Below, in pieces: positions 45,722 to 54,655 of a stretch of DNA of 64,000 bases (the first letter of the stretch is position 1; each line of letters starts with the position of its first letter). Source of the stretch: Ferirhizobium litorale (GTDB taxonomy: Bacteria; Pseudomonadota; Alphaproteobacteria; Rhizobiales; Rhizobiaceae); contig JALDYZ010000006.1 in the NCBI GenBank assembly GCA_030028905.1, positions 62,001-126,000 of the forward strand, read 5' to 3'. The notes beneath the pieces were generated by a model, which was not told the DNA's origin, searched no databases, and worked only from the letters and a program-made list of their open reading frames with translations. The position numbers and the translations under genes were made by a program.

Positions 45722-47335
45722 CTAGTCGCCCAGCGGATTGACGTCCCCGACATAGGCAAGCAGGTGCGCCATCGTCAGGATCGGCTCGCCTCCCGGTGTG
45801 CGCAGCGGCGATTCCTGCGGCGAGAAGACGTCGAGCTTGCCGGGGTGAGCCGCACTCGCGGCAAAGATCGACGTCAACGAACAGCGGATCAGGGCCAGGA
45901 AGGTTTCCAGCACGATGCGCGACCCGACACGACCGAGATTGTCGCCCCCGGCGATCTCCGCTTCCCGGAGGATGTAGAACCACAAGGGCGTCTTCATGTG
46001 GAACTCGGCGTTCGTGACGGCCGGCTTCTTGTTGTCGTCCAGCCCGTTCAGGATCTCGTCAGGCGTGAGAATCTTGGTTTTCTTGTCGCCGCAGCGGATG
46101 ATCTCTGCCGCCACGTCCTGGCCGGATGGCAGGCCGTTGCGTGAACCGCGGACGAGGTTTCTCGCCGCGAGATTGCCGCCGCCTTTCGGCAGCCTGCCCA
46201 GTTCCTCCGCCAGACTGGTGTCGATCTTGCTGGCCAGGTTGAGGGGAATTTCGCCGGACGGGATATTGCTGCCGCGGACAAATGGTGGAAAGCCGGCGAC
46301 ATCCTCCAGAGGGAACATCCGGCGCCAGTCGGCAATCCAGTTGGACGGAAACGTCGGCAATCCGCTTCCGCCGACGATGCCCGACAAGTGAGTGAACTGG
46401 AAGAACAATGCGAACGAGGTATCGCGATCGCCAAATATCTTGTTCCAGGAATATCCGTCCCGAACCATGGGGTGACCGAGGCGGAAGGCGGCGGCGGAAA
46501 ACTCCAGCGGCATCGGTGGTGTCTGCATGGCGGCGACCTTGAAGATCAGCGGGTTCGGCGTCACTTGCCTGCCATGGTCGAGCTTCGGTATGCCCAGAAC
46601 GTCGTCGAAGACGTTCGCGTCGACGATCCGCCGCACGAAGTCGCCGAGCACCAGCCACTGATAGTGCCGGGTCACGAGGTCGCGCGCCTGAGCGAAGATC
46701 ACGGCATTGGAGACGGTGGGGTGGGCTGCCGCCCGAAGCTCGGCTGCGACCTTGTTGTGGAAGCGGAGGAAGGCGTTGTGGATCTGCTGGATGATGAGGT
46801 TTTCGTCGTTGCGCGGATCGGAGATGTCGGCTTCGCCATTTGCCCTCCTGGGGACATCGTGACCGGCAACATCGACATCGGCGCCGGGGCCGGTCGGGGC
46901 AGGGGGCTGGATACCGGTGGTGTGACCCAATCGGAGGCACAGCCCGTCAGGGTGGCGGAAGGTCTGACCGGTATCGGCCCAGCCGTAAACGCTGTCGAGG
47001 TCGAGACTCGGTGACCTCAACTGCTTCATATCGTCGACGGAAATTCCATCTTTGAGGTCTTGTGGAAGGCCTTCCGACCCATCAAGCGTAATATCATGAT
47101 CGATGAACTGGCCGAAATAGGTGTAGCCCGCGGGGATGCTGCTGTCGGACGGCGCTTTCGCCGTTGTCATCGTCGCCCCCAGCGCCGCAAGCGATGTGTC
47201 CGTTGGCTTGTATGGGGGAAGGTTGCCGAAGATGCGTCCGAACCGGAACCCCTGGCCCTCCGGTTCCAGGCTGACGCCGGCGATGACCTGCTTCTCTCCC
47301 GACACTTCGAATGTGTCTTTAACTCCGTGTTGCAT
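45722..47335 (-). CDS. animal-type haem peroxidase
   Basis: 537 residues. Member of the peroxidase-cyclooxygenase superfamily (myeloperoxidase-like). Seen: distal His H80 in FGQFIDHDITLDG, RNDE at 175-178 which lines up with the catalytic Arg and haem-linked Glu of mammalian enzymes (DPRNDENLIIQQIHNAFLRF), and proximal His H288 in AFRLGHPMVRDGYSWN. No signal peptide is visible, so location is uncertain. Its likely reaction is peroxide-driven oxidation of halides or phenols. Single gene flanked by an AT-rich upstream stretch unlike its neighbours. The ribosome site lies in a hairpin. Confidence 0.85.
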   Translation of the reverse strand: MQHGVKDTFEVSGEKQVIAGVSLEPEGQGFRFGRIFGNLPPYKPTDTSLAALGATMTTAKAPSDSSIPAGYTYFGQFIDHDITLDGSEGLPQDLKDGISVDDMKQLRSPSLDLDSVYGWADTGQTFRHPDGLCLRLGHTTGIQPPAPTGPGADVDVAGHDVPRRANGEADISDPRNDENLIIQQIHNAFLRFHNKVAAELRAAAHPTVSNAVIFAQARDLVTRHYQWLVLGDFVRRIVDANVFDDVLGIPKLDHGRQVTPNPLIFKVAAMQTPPMPLEFSAAAFRLGHPMVRDGYSWNKIFGDRDTSFALFFQFTHLSGIVGGSGLPTFPSNWIADWRRMFPLEDVAGFPPFVRGSNIPSGEIPLNLASKIDTSLAEELGRLPKGGGNLAARNLVRGSRNGLPSGQDVAAEIIRCGDKKTKILTPDEILNGLDDNKKPAVTNAEFHMKTPLWFYILREAEIAGGDNLGRVGSRIVLETFLALIRCSLTSIFAASAAHPGKLDVFSPQESPLRTPGGEPILTMAHLLAYVGDVNPLGD

Positions 47336-47343
47336 TCGATGAT

Positions 47344-47359
47344 CCTCCGTAATTGGAGG
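47344..47359 (-). promoter_or_regulatory. Shine-Dalgarno-sequestering hairpin of the haem peroxidase
   Basis: On the reverse strand CCTCC-AATTAC-GGAGG. The 3' arm GGAGG is the ribosome site, 8 bases before the ATG at 47335, so the hairpin would hide it. Small (5 bp) but all G-C rich. Confidence 0.5.
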
Positions 47360-47492
47360 TTGTAGTATAATGCGGGCTATAGCGAGGGCAATGGGAGATA
47401 ATGCCTGTATATCAAATATTTAAATGAAATCGACAGCAACCCTGGGTATGTCTTTTCAATGCTTGCGGTTTCAAAAATGTAAGGGGCTTAGC

Positions 47493-47529
47493 GCAAAGCA
47501 AAGGCAGCGCGGAAATCCGCGCTGCCCTT
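47493..47529 (-). terminator. Rho-independent terminator after purB
   Basis: GGCAGCGCGG/CCGCGCTGCC 10-bp stem with a 4-base loop; on the reverse strand it is followed by the T-rich TTTGCTTTGC. Confidence 0.75.
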
Positions 47530-47550
47530 CATGTACGATTTTTGCCCGCT

Positions 47551-48852
47551 TCAGCCGAAGACGCGCTTGAAGATCGTGTCGACGTGCTTGGTGTGGTAGC
47601 CGAGATCGAACTTCTCGCGGAGCTGCTCTTCGGAAAGTGCAGCGCGCACGTCCGCGTCGGCCAGAAGTTCCTCGAGGAAGTCCTTGCCCTGTTCCCAGAC
47701 CTTCATGGCATTGCGCTGCACCAGCCTGTAGGCGTCCTCGCGGGAGACGCCGGCTTGCGTGAGCGCAAGCAGTACCCGCTGGGAGTGAACAAGCCCGCGG
47801 AACTTGTTCATGTTCTTCATCATGTTTTCAGGATAGACCACCAGCTTCTCGATGACGCCGGCGAGGCGGTTCAGGGCAAAGTCGAGCGTGATCGTCGTAT
47901 CCGGGCCGATGCCGCGCTCGACGCTCGAATGGCTGATGTCGCGCTCGTGCCAGAGAGCCACGTTTTCCATCGCCGGGACGACGGACATGCGCACGAGGCG
48001 GGCGAGGCCCGTGAGGTTCTCGGTCAGCACCGGATTGCGCTTGTGCGGCATGGCGGACGAACCTTTCTGGCCCGGCGAGAAGTATTCTTCCGCTTCCAGT
48101 ACCTCGGTGCGCTGCATGTGCCGGATCTCGATGGCAACGTTCTCGATCGAAGCACCGATGACGCCGAGGATGGCAAAGAACATGGCGTGGCGGTCGCGCG
48201 GGATGACCTGGGTGGAGACCGGCTCGGGCACAAGGCCGAGCTTGGCGCAGACATGCTCCTCGACGCGGGGATCGATGTTGGCGAACGTGCCGACAGCGCC
48301 CGAGATCGCGCCGGTGGCAACTTCTGCGCGGGCGGCGACAAGGCGGGCGCGGTTGCGGCTCATTTCGGCATAGAAGCGGGCAAGGGTCAGTCCCATCGTC
48401 GTCGGTTCGGCGTGGATGCCGTGGCTGCGGCCGATGCGGACGGTGTCCTTGTGCTCGAAGGCGCGTGTCTTGAGCGCGGCGAGTACGCGATCCATGTCGG
48501 CCAGCAGGATGTCCGCGGCGCGCACGAGCTGGATATTGAACGTGGTGTCGAGGACGTCGGACGAGGTCATGCCCTGGTGAACGAAGCGCGCATCCGGTCC
48601 GACGATTTCGGCGAGATGGGTCAAGAAGGCGATGACATCATGCTTGGTGACGGCTTCGATCTCATCGATGCGGGCGACATCGAATTCGGCTTTGCCGCCC
48701 TTTTCCCATATGGTCTCGGCCGCCGATTTCGGGATGACGCCGAGTTCCGCCAGCGCGTCGCAAGCATGCGCCTCGATCTCGAACCAGATGCGAAACTTCG
48801 TTTCGGGCGACCAGATGGAAACCATCTCGGGGCGGGAATAGCGGGGGATCAT
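47551..48852 (-). CDS. purB: adenylosuccinate lyase
   Basis: 433 residues. Cuts SAICAR to AICAR and adenylosuccinate to AMP, so it acts twice in purine synthesis. Signature GSSAMPHKRNPVLTEN with the flexible-loop Ser; also TSSDVLDTTFNIQL and GRSHGIHAEPTTMG. C-terminal domain complete. Adds to the purL/Q/S/C genes of the same window. Confidence 0.97.
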   Translation of the reverse strand: MIPRYSRPEMVSIWSPETKFRIWFEIEAHACDALAELGVIPKSAAETIWEKGGKAEFDVARIDEIEAVTKHDVIAFLTHLAEIVGPDARFVHQGMTSSDVLDTTFNIQLVRAADILLADMDRVLAALKTRAFEHKDTVRIGRSHGIHAEPTTMGLTLARFYAEMSRNRARLVAARAEVATGAISGAVGTFANIDPRVEEHVCAKLGLVPEPVSTQVIPRDRHAMFFAILGVIGASIENVAIEIRHMQRTEVLEAEEYFSPGQKGSSAMPHKRNPVLTENLTGLARLVRMSVVPAMENVALWHERDISHSSVERGIGPDTTITLDFALNRLAGVIEKLVVYPENMMKNMNKFRGLVHSQRVLLALTQAGVSREDAYRLVQRNAMKVWEQGKDFLEELLADADVRAALSEEQLREKFDLGYHTKHVDTIFKRVFG

Positions 48853-48925
48853 CGGCTTTCGCTTTCTCGGTATTCAGGGTGTCAACAGGGAGCTTGCGCC
48901 CCTGTAGCAGAGACGGCGGCCAATC

Positions 48926-49468
48926 TCAACGCATGCGTTTGGCGAGAAGCAGGCTGGTGATAACGAGGAAGAATAGGCCGAGCGGCAGGTAAAGCCGAAC
49001 GCCGAGTACCGCGAACTGGTACATCGCGCTGAGCGCCGCGAAGAGGAACTGGAGGAGCCCCCGCAGCAATCCGGATGGATTATTCCAGGGCGCGCTGTAG
49101 AGCCGGAAGTCGGCGGCAAACAGCAGCGCAGTGATGCCGATCGTTCCGACGCTGATGATCAGGAAAAAGGCTGCGAACCGTGTTTCCGGTCGGCGGCCAT
49201 GGGCGACAGCGCCGGCGAAGGGCAGGGCGGCTACCCAGCCGACCAACCCGCCACTGAAGAACAGCAGAACAAGGGAAGGCATGTGAAACGTGGTCAGGTG
49301 ATGCGTGAAGTAGAGTGCCACGACGGCTGACAGTGTCATCAGTCCGCCCCAGGCGAGCGCGCCGAGCAGCAGGTAGTCGAGCCGGGGCCAGCATGCCAGC
49401 ATCCGGTCGCCGAAGCTGACAAGGGAGCCTCGGGCGGCGATCCTGCTCCGGTCCGCAGATATGGCCAT
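48926..49468 (-). CDS. hypothetical membrane protein
   Basis: 180 residues with four or five membrane helices (LLLGALAWGGLMTLSAVVAL, LVLLFFSGGLVGWVAALPFA, FFLIISVGTIGITALLFAAD, VLGVRLYLPLGLFFLVITSL). No family recognised. Basic C-terminal end. Between purB and rpe on the same strand; ordinary rhizobial neighbour. Confidence 0.75.
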   Translation of the reverse strand: MAISADRSRIAARGSLVSFGDRMLACWPRLDYLLLGALAWGGLMTLSAVVALYFTHHLTTFHMPSLVLLFFSGGLVGWVAALPFAGAVAHGRRPETRFAAFFLIISVGTIGITALLFAADFRLYSAPWNNPSGLLRGLLQFLFAALSAMYQFAVLGVRLYLPLGLFFLVITSLLLAKRMR

Positions 49469-49573
49469 GGGTCTCAGCCTTCCGGTCTCGCGAGCGTCGT
49501 TCCGTTTTCCTGAAACCTTAGCTCAGCTTGCCCCTCGACGCCACATCCGATCCAGGTGCAGGTTGCGGACCGC

Positions 49574-50245
49574 TCAGCGCGATACCCGTGGGCCGCGAAG
49601 AGCCTCGATCGTCTTGCTATAGGCTTCGACCGATCGGCCGCTGAAGATCGCCGAACCCGCAACCAGCACGTTGGCGCCGGCGGCTATGGCGACCGGAGCC
49701 GTTTCAACGCTGATGCCGCCGTCGACCTCGAGGTCGATCGGACGGTTGCCGATTAGCGACTTCGCCTTGTGGATCTTGTCGACCATGGATGCGATGAACT
49801 TCTGGCCGCCGAACCCCGGATTGACGGTCATGATAAGGATCAGGTCGATGTCGTCGATGACGTTCTCGATCGCGGAGAGGGGGGTTGCCGGGTTGAGCGA
49901 CACGCCGGCCTTCTTGCCGAGCGCCCGGATGGACTGCAGTGAGCGATGCAGATGCGGTCCCGCTTCGGCATGCACCGTAATGCGGTCGCAGCCGGCCTTT
50001 GCAAAGGATTCCAGGAAGGGATCGGCCGGCGCGATCATCAGGTGGCAGTCGAACACTGCGTCCGTATAGGAGCGTAGCGACTTGATGACGTCCGCGCCGT
50101 AGGAAATGTTCGGCACGAAGTGGCCATCCATGACATCGAGATGGATCCAGTCCGCTCCTGCGGCCGTGACATCCTTCACTTCCTGGCCGAGTTTCGCGAA
50201 GTCGGCCGCCAGAATGGATGGGGCAATTCTGATGGGCAGGGTCAT
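49574..50245 (-). CDS. rpe: ribulose-phosphate 3-epimerase
   Basis: 223 residues. Interconverts ribulose 5-phosphate and xylulose 5-phosphate in the pentose phosphate and Calvin pathways; TIM barrel with metal. Seen: [61 protein letters not shown] and [16 protein letters not shown] at 50245 with GGAG before it; the extra N-terminal frame to 50281 is not like the family. Confidence 0.96.
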   Translation of the reverse strand: MTLPIRIAPSILAADFAKLGQEVKDVTAAGADWIHLDVMDGHFVPNISYGADVIKSLRSYTDAVFDCHLMIAPADPFLESFAKAGCDRITVHAEAGPHLHRSLQSIRALGKKAGVSLNPATPLSAIENVIDDIDLILIMTVNPGFGGQKFIASMVDKIHKAKSLIGNRPIDLEVDGGISVETAPVAIAAGANVLVAGSAIFSGRSVEAYSKTIEALRGPRVSR

Positions 50246-50349
50246 GGAAAAACTCCGTCTGTGTCGATTTCGGCCTGCCATATCACCGAGTGAAGCTGGT
50301 CACAACATCACGCTGCCGGGTCCTTAGGGCGAATCCGGCCCGACGGCCC

Positions 50350-51432
50350 TCAGTCCGCCGATGTCGGCGGCGGAGCGAAGGCGTCGCCGCGCCAGAGAAG
50401 CAGGCGATAGGGATTGTCGGCAAGTTCGTGCTTCTCGTTGAAGCGAACGGGACCTATCACTGTATTGAAGGCGCGGCTGAGCAGCACCTCGCCTATGGGC
50501 TTGTTTTCCGAGCGGGCGATGCCGACTGCTTCCGCCGCGATCGTGGCTGCTGCATAGGCCGGCAGCACGTAGCCCTCGGGCTCCAGGCCCTTGGCGCGCA
50601 TCGCCTTGGCTACTTCGAGGGCATCGGGCAAGGTCTGGTAGTCGGGAACCGTGACGGCATAGACTCCGTAGTTCAGCGGCAGAGGCCGGTTCGCCGCATT
50701 GAGGGCGTCGCCGCCGAGGACCGTCAGTGCGATCTTTTCGGCCGCGGCATCCCTCGCTATGACGGTTATGTCGCTCCTGTCCCCGCCGACGAAAACATGG
50801 GTTGCGCCGGCCCGCGCCAGGCGCCGGACGAGCGCCACCTGCTGTTCCTGGCCCGGCCGGTAGGTGTCGACGAAAACCGGTTTCAAGCCCTTCTCCTCGA
50901 GCGCGTTGCGGATCGTGTCCACCAGTTCGCGGCCATGCAATGTGCCGTCGTCGATGAGCGCGACCGGCTTTTCCGCCCAATCGCCGAGGATGACGTCGAC
51001 AAGCTTGGCCGCTTCCGCCCGATCGGAAGGGGCGAGCCGGTATAGCAGCCAACCGTGTTTCAGGGCGTCTTCCATCAGGATCTGCGAGCGGACGGACGTG
51101 GTGATTGCCGGAATGCCGGCGGCAGACAACGCCGGCAAAGCGCCTTCCAGGGTCTCGCTGCAAAGGAAGCCGATGGCTGCATCGACCTTGGCGCCGATCA
51201 GCTGTTCAGCCACGGTGCCACCGCCATCCGCGGAGCAGGGATCGTCGATGGTCACGATCGTGCTTTCCGATGCCTCTGCCTGGAAATTCGCGCCGTTCAG
51301 GATTTGTTCGCCAAGCGCCGAAAATGTCCCGCTGCGGGGAACCACGACGCCGATCGTCTGGCCGAAGGCGAGGCTGGTCCCGGCGGTCAAGACCAGGGCG
51401 AGGGAAAGCCCGAGGGAGCGGCAGAAATTCAT
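50350..51432 (-). CDS. LivJ-like periplasmic binding protein (ABC transporter or sensor)
   Basis: 360 residues. Signal peptide to about 24 (LSLALVLTAGTSLAFGQ), then a type I periplasmic binding fold of the Peripla_BP_6 group (IGVVVPRSGTFSALGEQILN; CSADGGGTVAEQLIGAKVDA; VFVGGDRSDITVIARD). No permease or ATPase gene nearby, so it may serve a transporter elsewhere. Ligand unknown; branched-chain amino acids or amides are typical. Confidence 0.83.
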   Translation of the reverse strand: MNFCRSLGLSLALVLTAGTSLAFGQTIGVVVPRSGTFSALGEQILNGANFQAEASESTIVTIDDPCSADGGGTVAEQLIGAKVDAAIGFLCSETLEGALPALSAAGIPAITTSVRSQILMEDALKHGWLLYRLAPSDRAEAAKLVDVILGDWAEKPVALIDDGTLHGRELVDTIRNALEEKGLKPVFVDTYRPGQEQQVALVRRLARAGATHVFVGGDRSDITVIARDAAAEKIALTVLGGDALNAANRPLPLNYGVYAVTVPDYQTLPDALEVAKAMRAKGLEPEGYVLPAYAAATIAAEAVGIARSENKPIGEVLLSRAFNTVIGPVRFNEKHELADNPYRLLLWRGDAFAPPPTSAD

Positions 51433-51615
51433 CGAATCTCGTATCCGGACAGTGAAAATTTACGTTCTTTTATCCTGTGTCCGGGCCGGGTCAAAGAAAA
51501 TAGGTTCCGGCTGCGGCGCAACGGCGATAAATCATGGCGCGATTGTAGAAAATGTAACCCTTCAAATCCATATTGATGTACTGGAGAGAACTTTGGTAGC
51601 AGTTCGGAGAATGCC

Positions 51616-52110
51616 TTGTTGGTGAAGCAGCATTTCGATCCGGCCGAATACCGCGATGCCATGGCGCGCTATGCGGGACACGTCCAGATCATAACGACGA
51701 CCGTTGACAAGCAGCGGCGCGGCGTCACCGTGACGGCCGCGTGCTCCGTTTCCGACAAGCCTCCGAGTCTGCTCGTGTGCCTGAACAACACCAACCCCAA
51801 CAACGAGATCTTCTGGCGCAGCGACGTGTTTGCGCTCAATTCGCTCGGATCCCATCAGCAGGATCTTGCCGACGCCTTTTCCGGACGTGACCGGTTGCTT
51901 GACGAGGCCCGCTTTTCCCGGGGGGACTGGACAACCCTCGAAACCGGCGCTCCGATCCTCAGGGACGCCATCGTCAGCTTCGATTGCCGCCTGACGGACA
52001 TGAAGCCTATGGACACCCACACCGTGCTTTTTGGCGAGGTGGTCGCGATCCATGTCGGCCCCCGCAGCCCGTCCCTCATCTATCTGGACCGCGGGTATAA
52101 GGCACTGTAA
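51616..52110 (+). CDS. flavin reductase-like FMN-binding protein
   Basis: 164 residues. Split-barrel flavin reductase (HpaC/RutF type) that reduces FMN or FAD with NAD(P)H. Seen: YAGHVQIITTTVDKQRRGVT, VTAACSVSDKPPSLLVCLN, NPNNEIFWRSDVFALNSLG and GEVVAIHVG. Starts at a TTG 6 bases after GGAG. First gene of a forward operon; the next starts 23 bases later. The pairing with Mo-enzyme maturation genes is unusual. Confidence 0.83.
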   Translation: MLVKQHFDPAEYRDAMARYAGHVQIITTTVDKQRRGVTVTAACSVSDKPPSLLVCLNNTNPNNEIFWRSDVFALNSLGSHQQDLADAFSGRDRLLDEARFSRGDWTTLETGAPILRDAIVSFDCRLTDMKPMDTHTVLFGEVVAIHVGPRSPSLIYLDRGYKAL

Positions 52111-52133
52111 GCTCCCCGAAAACAGGAGGAGAC

Positions 52134-53063
52134 ATGTCTGACGCGCCTTCGAGCGCCTTGCCGGCGTCCATCGACGAGACCATAGAATTGCTCGCAGGCG
52201 AGGACTATCTTGCCGGGCGCTCGCTTGGCACTGTGGTGTTTCTGGCGCTCAGGATGAAGCGTCCCCTGTTTCTCGAGGGCGATGCCGGCGTTGGCAAGAC
52301 CGAGATTGCCAAGGTGCTGTCCAAGGCCCTCGGCCGCCCCTTGATCCGGCTGCAATGCTACGAAGGCCTGGACGTTTCTTCCGCCGTCTACGAGTGGAAC
52401 TATCCTGCCCAGATGCTGGAAATACGCCTTTCCGAAGCGAGTGGTGTCACCGACCGGGGACGGATGGAAGCCGACATCTTCTCCGAGCGCTACCTGATCC
52501 GGCGGCCAGTGCTGCAGGCCCTGTCGATGGAAGGCGGAAAGGCGCCCGTCTTCCTGATCGACGAACTCGACCGCACCGACGAGGCTTTCGAGGCGTTCCT
52601 GCTCGAGGTGCTCTCCGACTACCAGGTGACCATTCCCGAGATCGGGACCGTCCGCGCCGCCGAACCGCCGATCGTGATCATCACCACCAACCGCACACGC
52701 GAGGTCCACGATGCTCTGAAGCGGCGCTGTCTCTATCACTGGGTGGACTATCCTGACGCCACGCAGGAACTGGAGATCATCCGCCGCAAGGTGCCCGGCT
52801 GCAATGAGGCGCTGTCGCGGCAGGTTGTCTCCTATGTGCAGAAACTGAGAACCCTCGACCTCTTCAAGAATCCCGGTGTCGCCGAAACGATCGACTGGGC
52901 GACCGCGCTCACCGAACTCGACCGGCTGGCGCTCGATCCCGAGACGATCTCCGACACGCTCGGCACCCTGCTGAAGTATCAGGACGACATTTCGCGGATC
53001 CAGGGTACCGACGGCAAACGGGTATTGGACGAGATCAAGGCCGAACTCCTGGCGGCGGGTTGA
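52134..53063 (+). CDS. MoxR-family AAA+ ATPase (CoxD-like)
   Basis: 309 residues. Chaperone-type ATPase. Walker A GDAGVGKTE at 49-57, Walker B VFLIDELDRTDEAFE, sensor VIIITTNRTREVHDALKRRC. In the carboxydotrophic cox cluster the equivalent, CoxD, helps build the metal site with its VWA partner CoxE. It overlaps the usual layout: VWA gene follows after 3 bases. Confidence 0.92.
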   Translation: MSDAPSSALPASIDETIELLAGEDYLAGRSLGTVVFLALRMKRPLFLEGDAGVGKTEIAKVLSKALGRPLIRLQCYEGLDVSSAVYEWNYPAQMLEIRLSEASGVTDRGRMEADIFSERYLIRRPVLQALSMEGGKAPVFLIDELDRTDEAFEAFLLEVLSDYQVTIPEIGTVRAAEPPIVIITTNRTREVHDALKRRCLYHWVDYPDATQELEIIRRKVPGCNEALSRQVVSYVQKLRTLDLFKNPGVAETIDWATALTELDRLALDPETISDTLGTLLKYQDDISRIQGTDGKRVLDEIKAELLAAG

Positions 53064-53066
53064 TAT

Positions 53067-54323
53067 ATGCAGGCGGCCCGGCAACAGGATGGAATCGTGG
53101 TACCGCCCCTACCTCCGGGCGATGGACGGCTCGCCGACAATATCGTCTATTTCGCGCGGGCGCTGCGCAAGGCCGGCCTGAAGATCGGCCCCGCCGCCGT
53201 GGCCGATGCGATCGAGGCAGTCGATGCTATCGGCGTCGGTTCTCGCGAGGAGTTCTACACGGCCCTGTTTGCGGTGTTCGTCAAGCGGCATGAAGACAAG
53301 GCGGTCTTCGACGAGGCATTCCATCTGTTCTGGCGCTCGCGCGATCTCATCGGCAAGATGATCGCCATGATGTCGCCGGTGGCGCCCGCCACGCAGGAAC
53401 GCCAGAAGCCTAAGCCCGGGGAGGCGCGGGTGAGCGACGCCTTGCTCGGCGACAATGAGCGCCCCGCGACGAAACGCGAGGAACTCGAAATTGAGGTCGA
53501 TGCGCGGTTCACCACTTCAGCGAGAGAGGTGCTGCGACGCATGGATTTCGCGCAGATGTCGGCTGCGGAAATCGTCGCGGCGAAAAAGGAACTCTCCCGC
53601 CTCATGCTGCCGCTCGATACGGTGCCGACGCGGCGTTTCCGTTCATCCTGGAAGCGCAGGATCGACGATCCCCGCGCAACGATGCGGGCGGCGCTGCGCA
53701 CCGGCGGCGACTTGATCCTGCCGCGCTACAGGGAGCAGAAGCGCATCCATCCGCCGATCGTCGTGCTTGCCGATATTTCCGGCTCGATGAGCCAGTATAC
53801 TCGCATCTTCCTGCATTTCCTGCATGTGCTGACAGACCAGCGGCGCAAGGTGCAGACATTCCTGTTCGGCACCCGGCTGACGAACGTCACCCGTTTCATG
53901 CGCAACCGGGATCCGGACCAGGCGCTCGACGAATGCGCCGGTGCCGTCAAGGACTGGTCGGGCGGAACGCGGATCGGTGAGACGCTGCACGAGTTCAACC
54001 GGCTCTGGTCGCGCCGGGTACTCGGGCAGGGGGCCATCGTCATCCTCATCACCGATGGGCTGGAGCGCGACAGCGTCGAACAGCTTTCGAAAGAGATGGA
54101 TCGCCTGCACCGCTCCTGTCGGCGGCTGATCTGGCTCAATCCGCTGCTGAGGTTCGACGGCTTCGAAGCGCGTGCCCGTGGCGTACGGGCCATGCTGCCG
54201 CACGTGGACGAGTTCCGCGCCGTACACAATCTCGACTCTCTTGCGGATCTGGTGGCCGCCCTCGGACCCGACAGCGCCCGCAATGCCGATCCGCGCCGAT
54301 ACATGCAAGGTCATGGGAGCTAG
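53067..54323 (+). CDS. VWA-domain protein (CoxE-like)
   Basis: 418 residues. Metal-ion-dependent adhesion site of the VWA fold at 236-240 (DISGS) followed by GGTRIGETLHEFN and LITDGLERDSVEQL. The N-terminal half (LADNIVYFARALRKAGLKIG) is the CoxE-type helical part. Works with the MoxR ATPase before it; together they mature metalloenzymes. The start overlaps the previous stop by none: 3 bases gap. Confidence 0.88.
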   Translation: MQAARQQDGIVVPPLPPGDGRLADNIVYFARALRKAGLKIGPAAVADAIEAVDAIGVGSREEFYTALFAVFVKRHEDKAVFDEAFHLFWRSRDLIGKMIAMMSPVAPATQERQKPKPGEARVSDALLGDNERPATKREELEIEVDARFTTSAREVLRRMDFAQMSAAEIVAAKKELSRLMLPLDTVPTRRFRSSWKRRIDDPRATMRAALRTGGDLILPRYREQKRIHPPIVVLADISGSMSQYTRIFLHFLHVLTDQRRKVQTFLFGTRLTNVTRFMRNRDPDQALDECAGAVKDWSGGTRIGETLHEFNRLWSRRVLGQGAIVILITDGLERDSVEQLSKEMDRLHRSCRRLIWLNPLLRFDGFEARARGVRAMLPHVDEFRAVHNLDSLADLVAALGPDSARNADPRRYMQGHGS

Positions 54324-54325
54324 TC

Positions 54326-54655
54326 ATGGATACCGCAGCGCTTGAACGCGATCCGCTGATGATTGCCGAAGAATGGAAGGGCGAAGGCCGCCAGGTGGCA
54401 ATCGCCACAGTGGTGGAAACCTGGGGCTCGGCGCCGCGCCAGCCCGGAAGCCATCTGGTCATCGACGCGGAAGGCAATTTCGAGGGCTCCGTATCGGGCG
54501 GTTGCGTCGAAGGCGCCGTGATCAGCGAAGCGGCGGATGTGCTCGCGTCCGGCGCCCCGCGCATGCTCGAATTCGGGGTTGCCGACGAAACGGCCTGGCG
54601 CGTCGGATTGTCTTGCGGTGGGCGCATCCGCGTCTTTGTCGAGAGGCTCGACTGA
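54326..54655 (+). CDS. XdhC/CoxI-type protein, N-terminal half only
   Basis: 109 residues. Corresponds to the N-terminal XdhC_CoxI domain: VAIATVVETWGSAPRQPGSH, EGSVSGGCVEGAVISEA, RVGLSCGGRIRVFVERLD with the conserved cysteines. Full XdhC proteins carry in addition a C-terminal Rossmann domain, here supplied by the next gene. XdhC binds molybdenum cofactor and helps its sulfuration and insertion. Stop and next start overlap. Confidence 0.87.
   Translation: MDTAALERDPLMIAEEWKGEGRQVAIATVVETWGSAPRQPGSHLVIDAEGNFEGSVSGGCVEGAVISEAADVLASGAPRMLEFGVADETAWRVGLSCGGRIRVFVERLD

Noticed and set aside
47542-48960. 472-codon forward frame opposite purB
   Set aside because: Shadow frame; purB on the other strand is certain.
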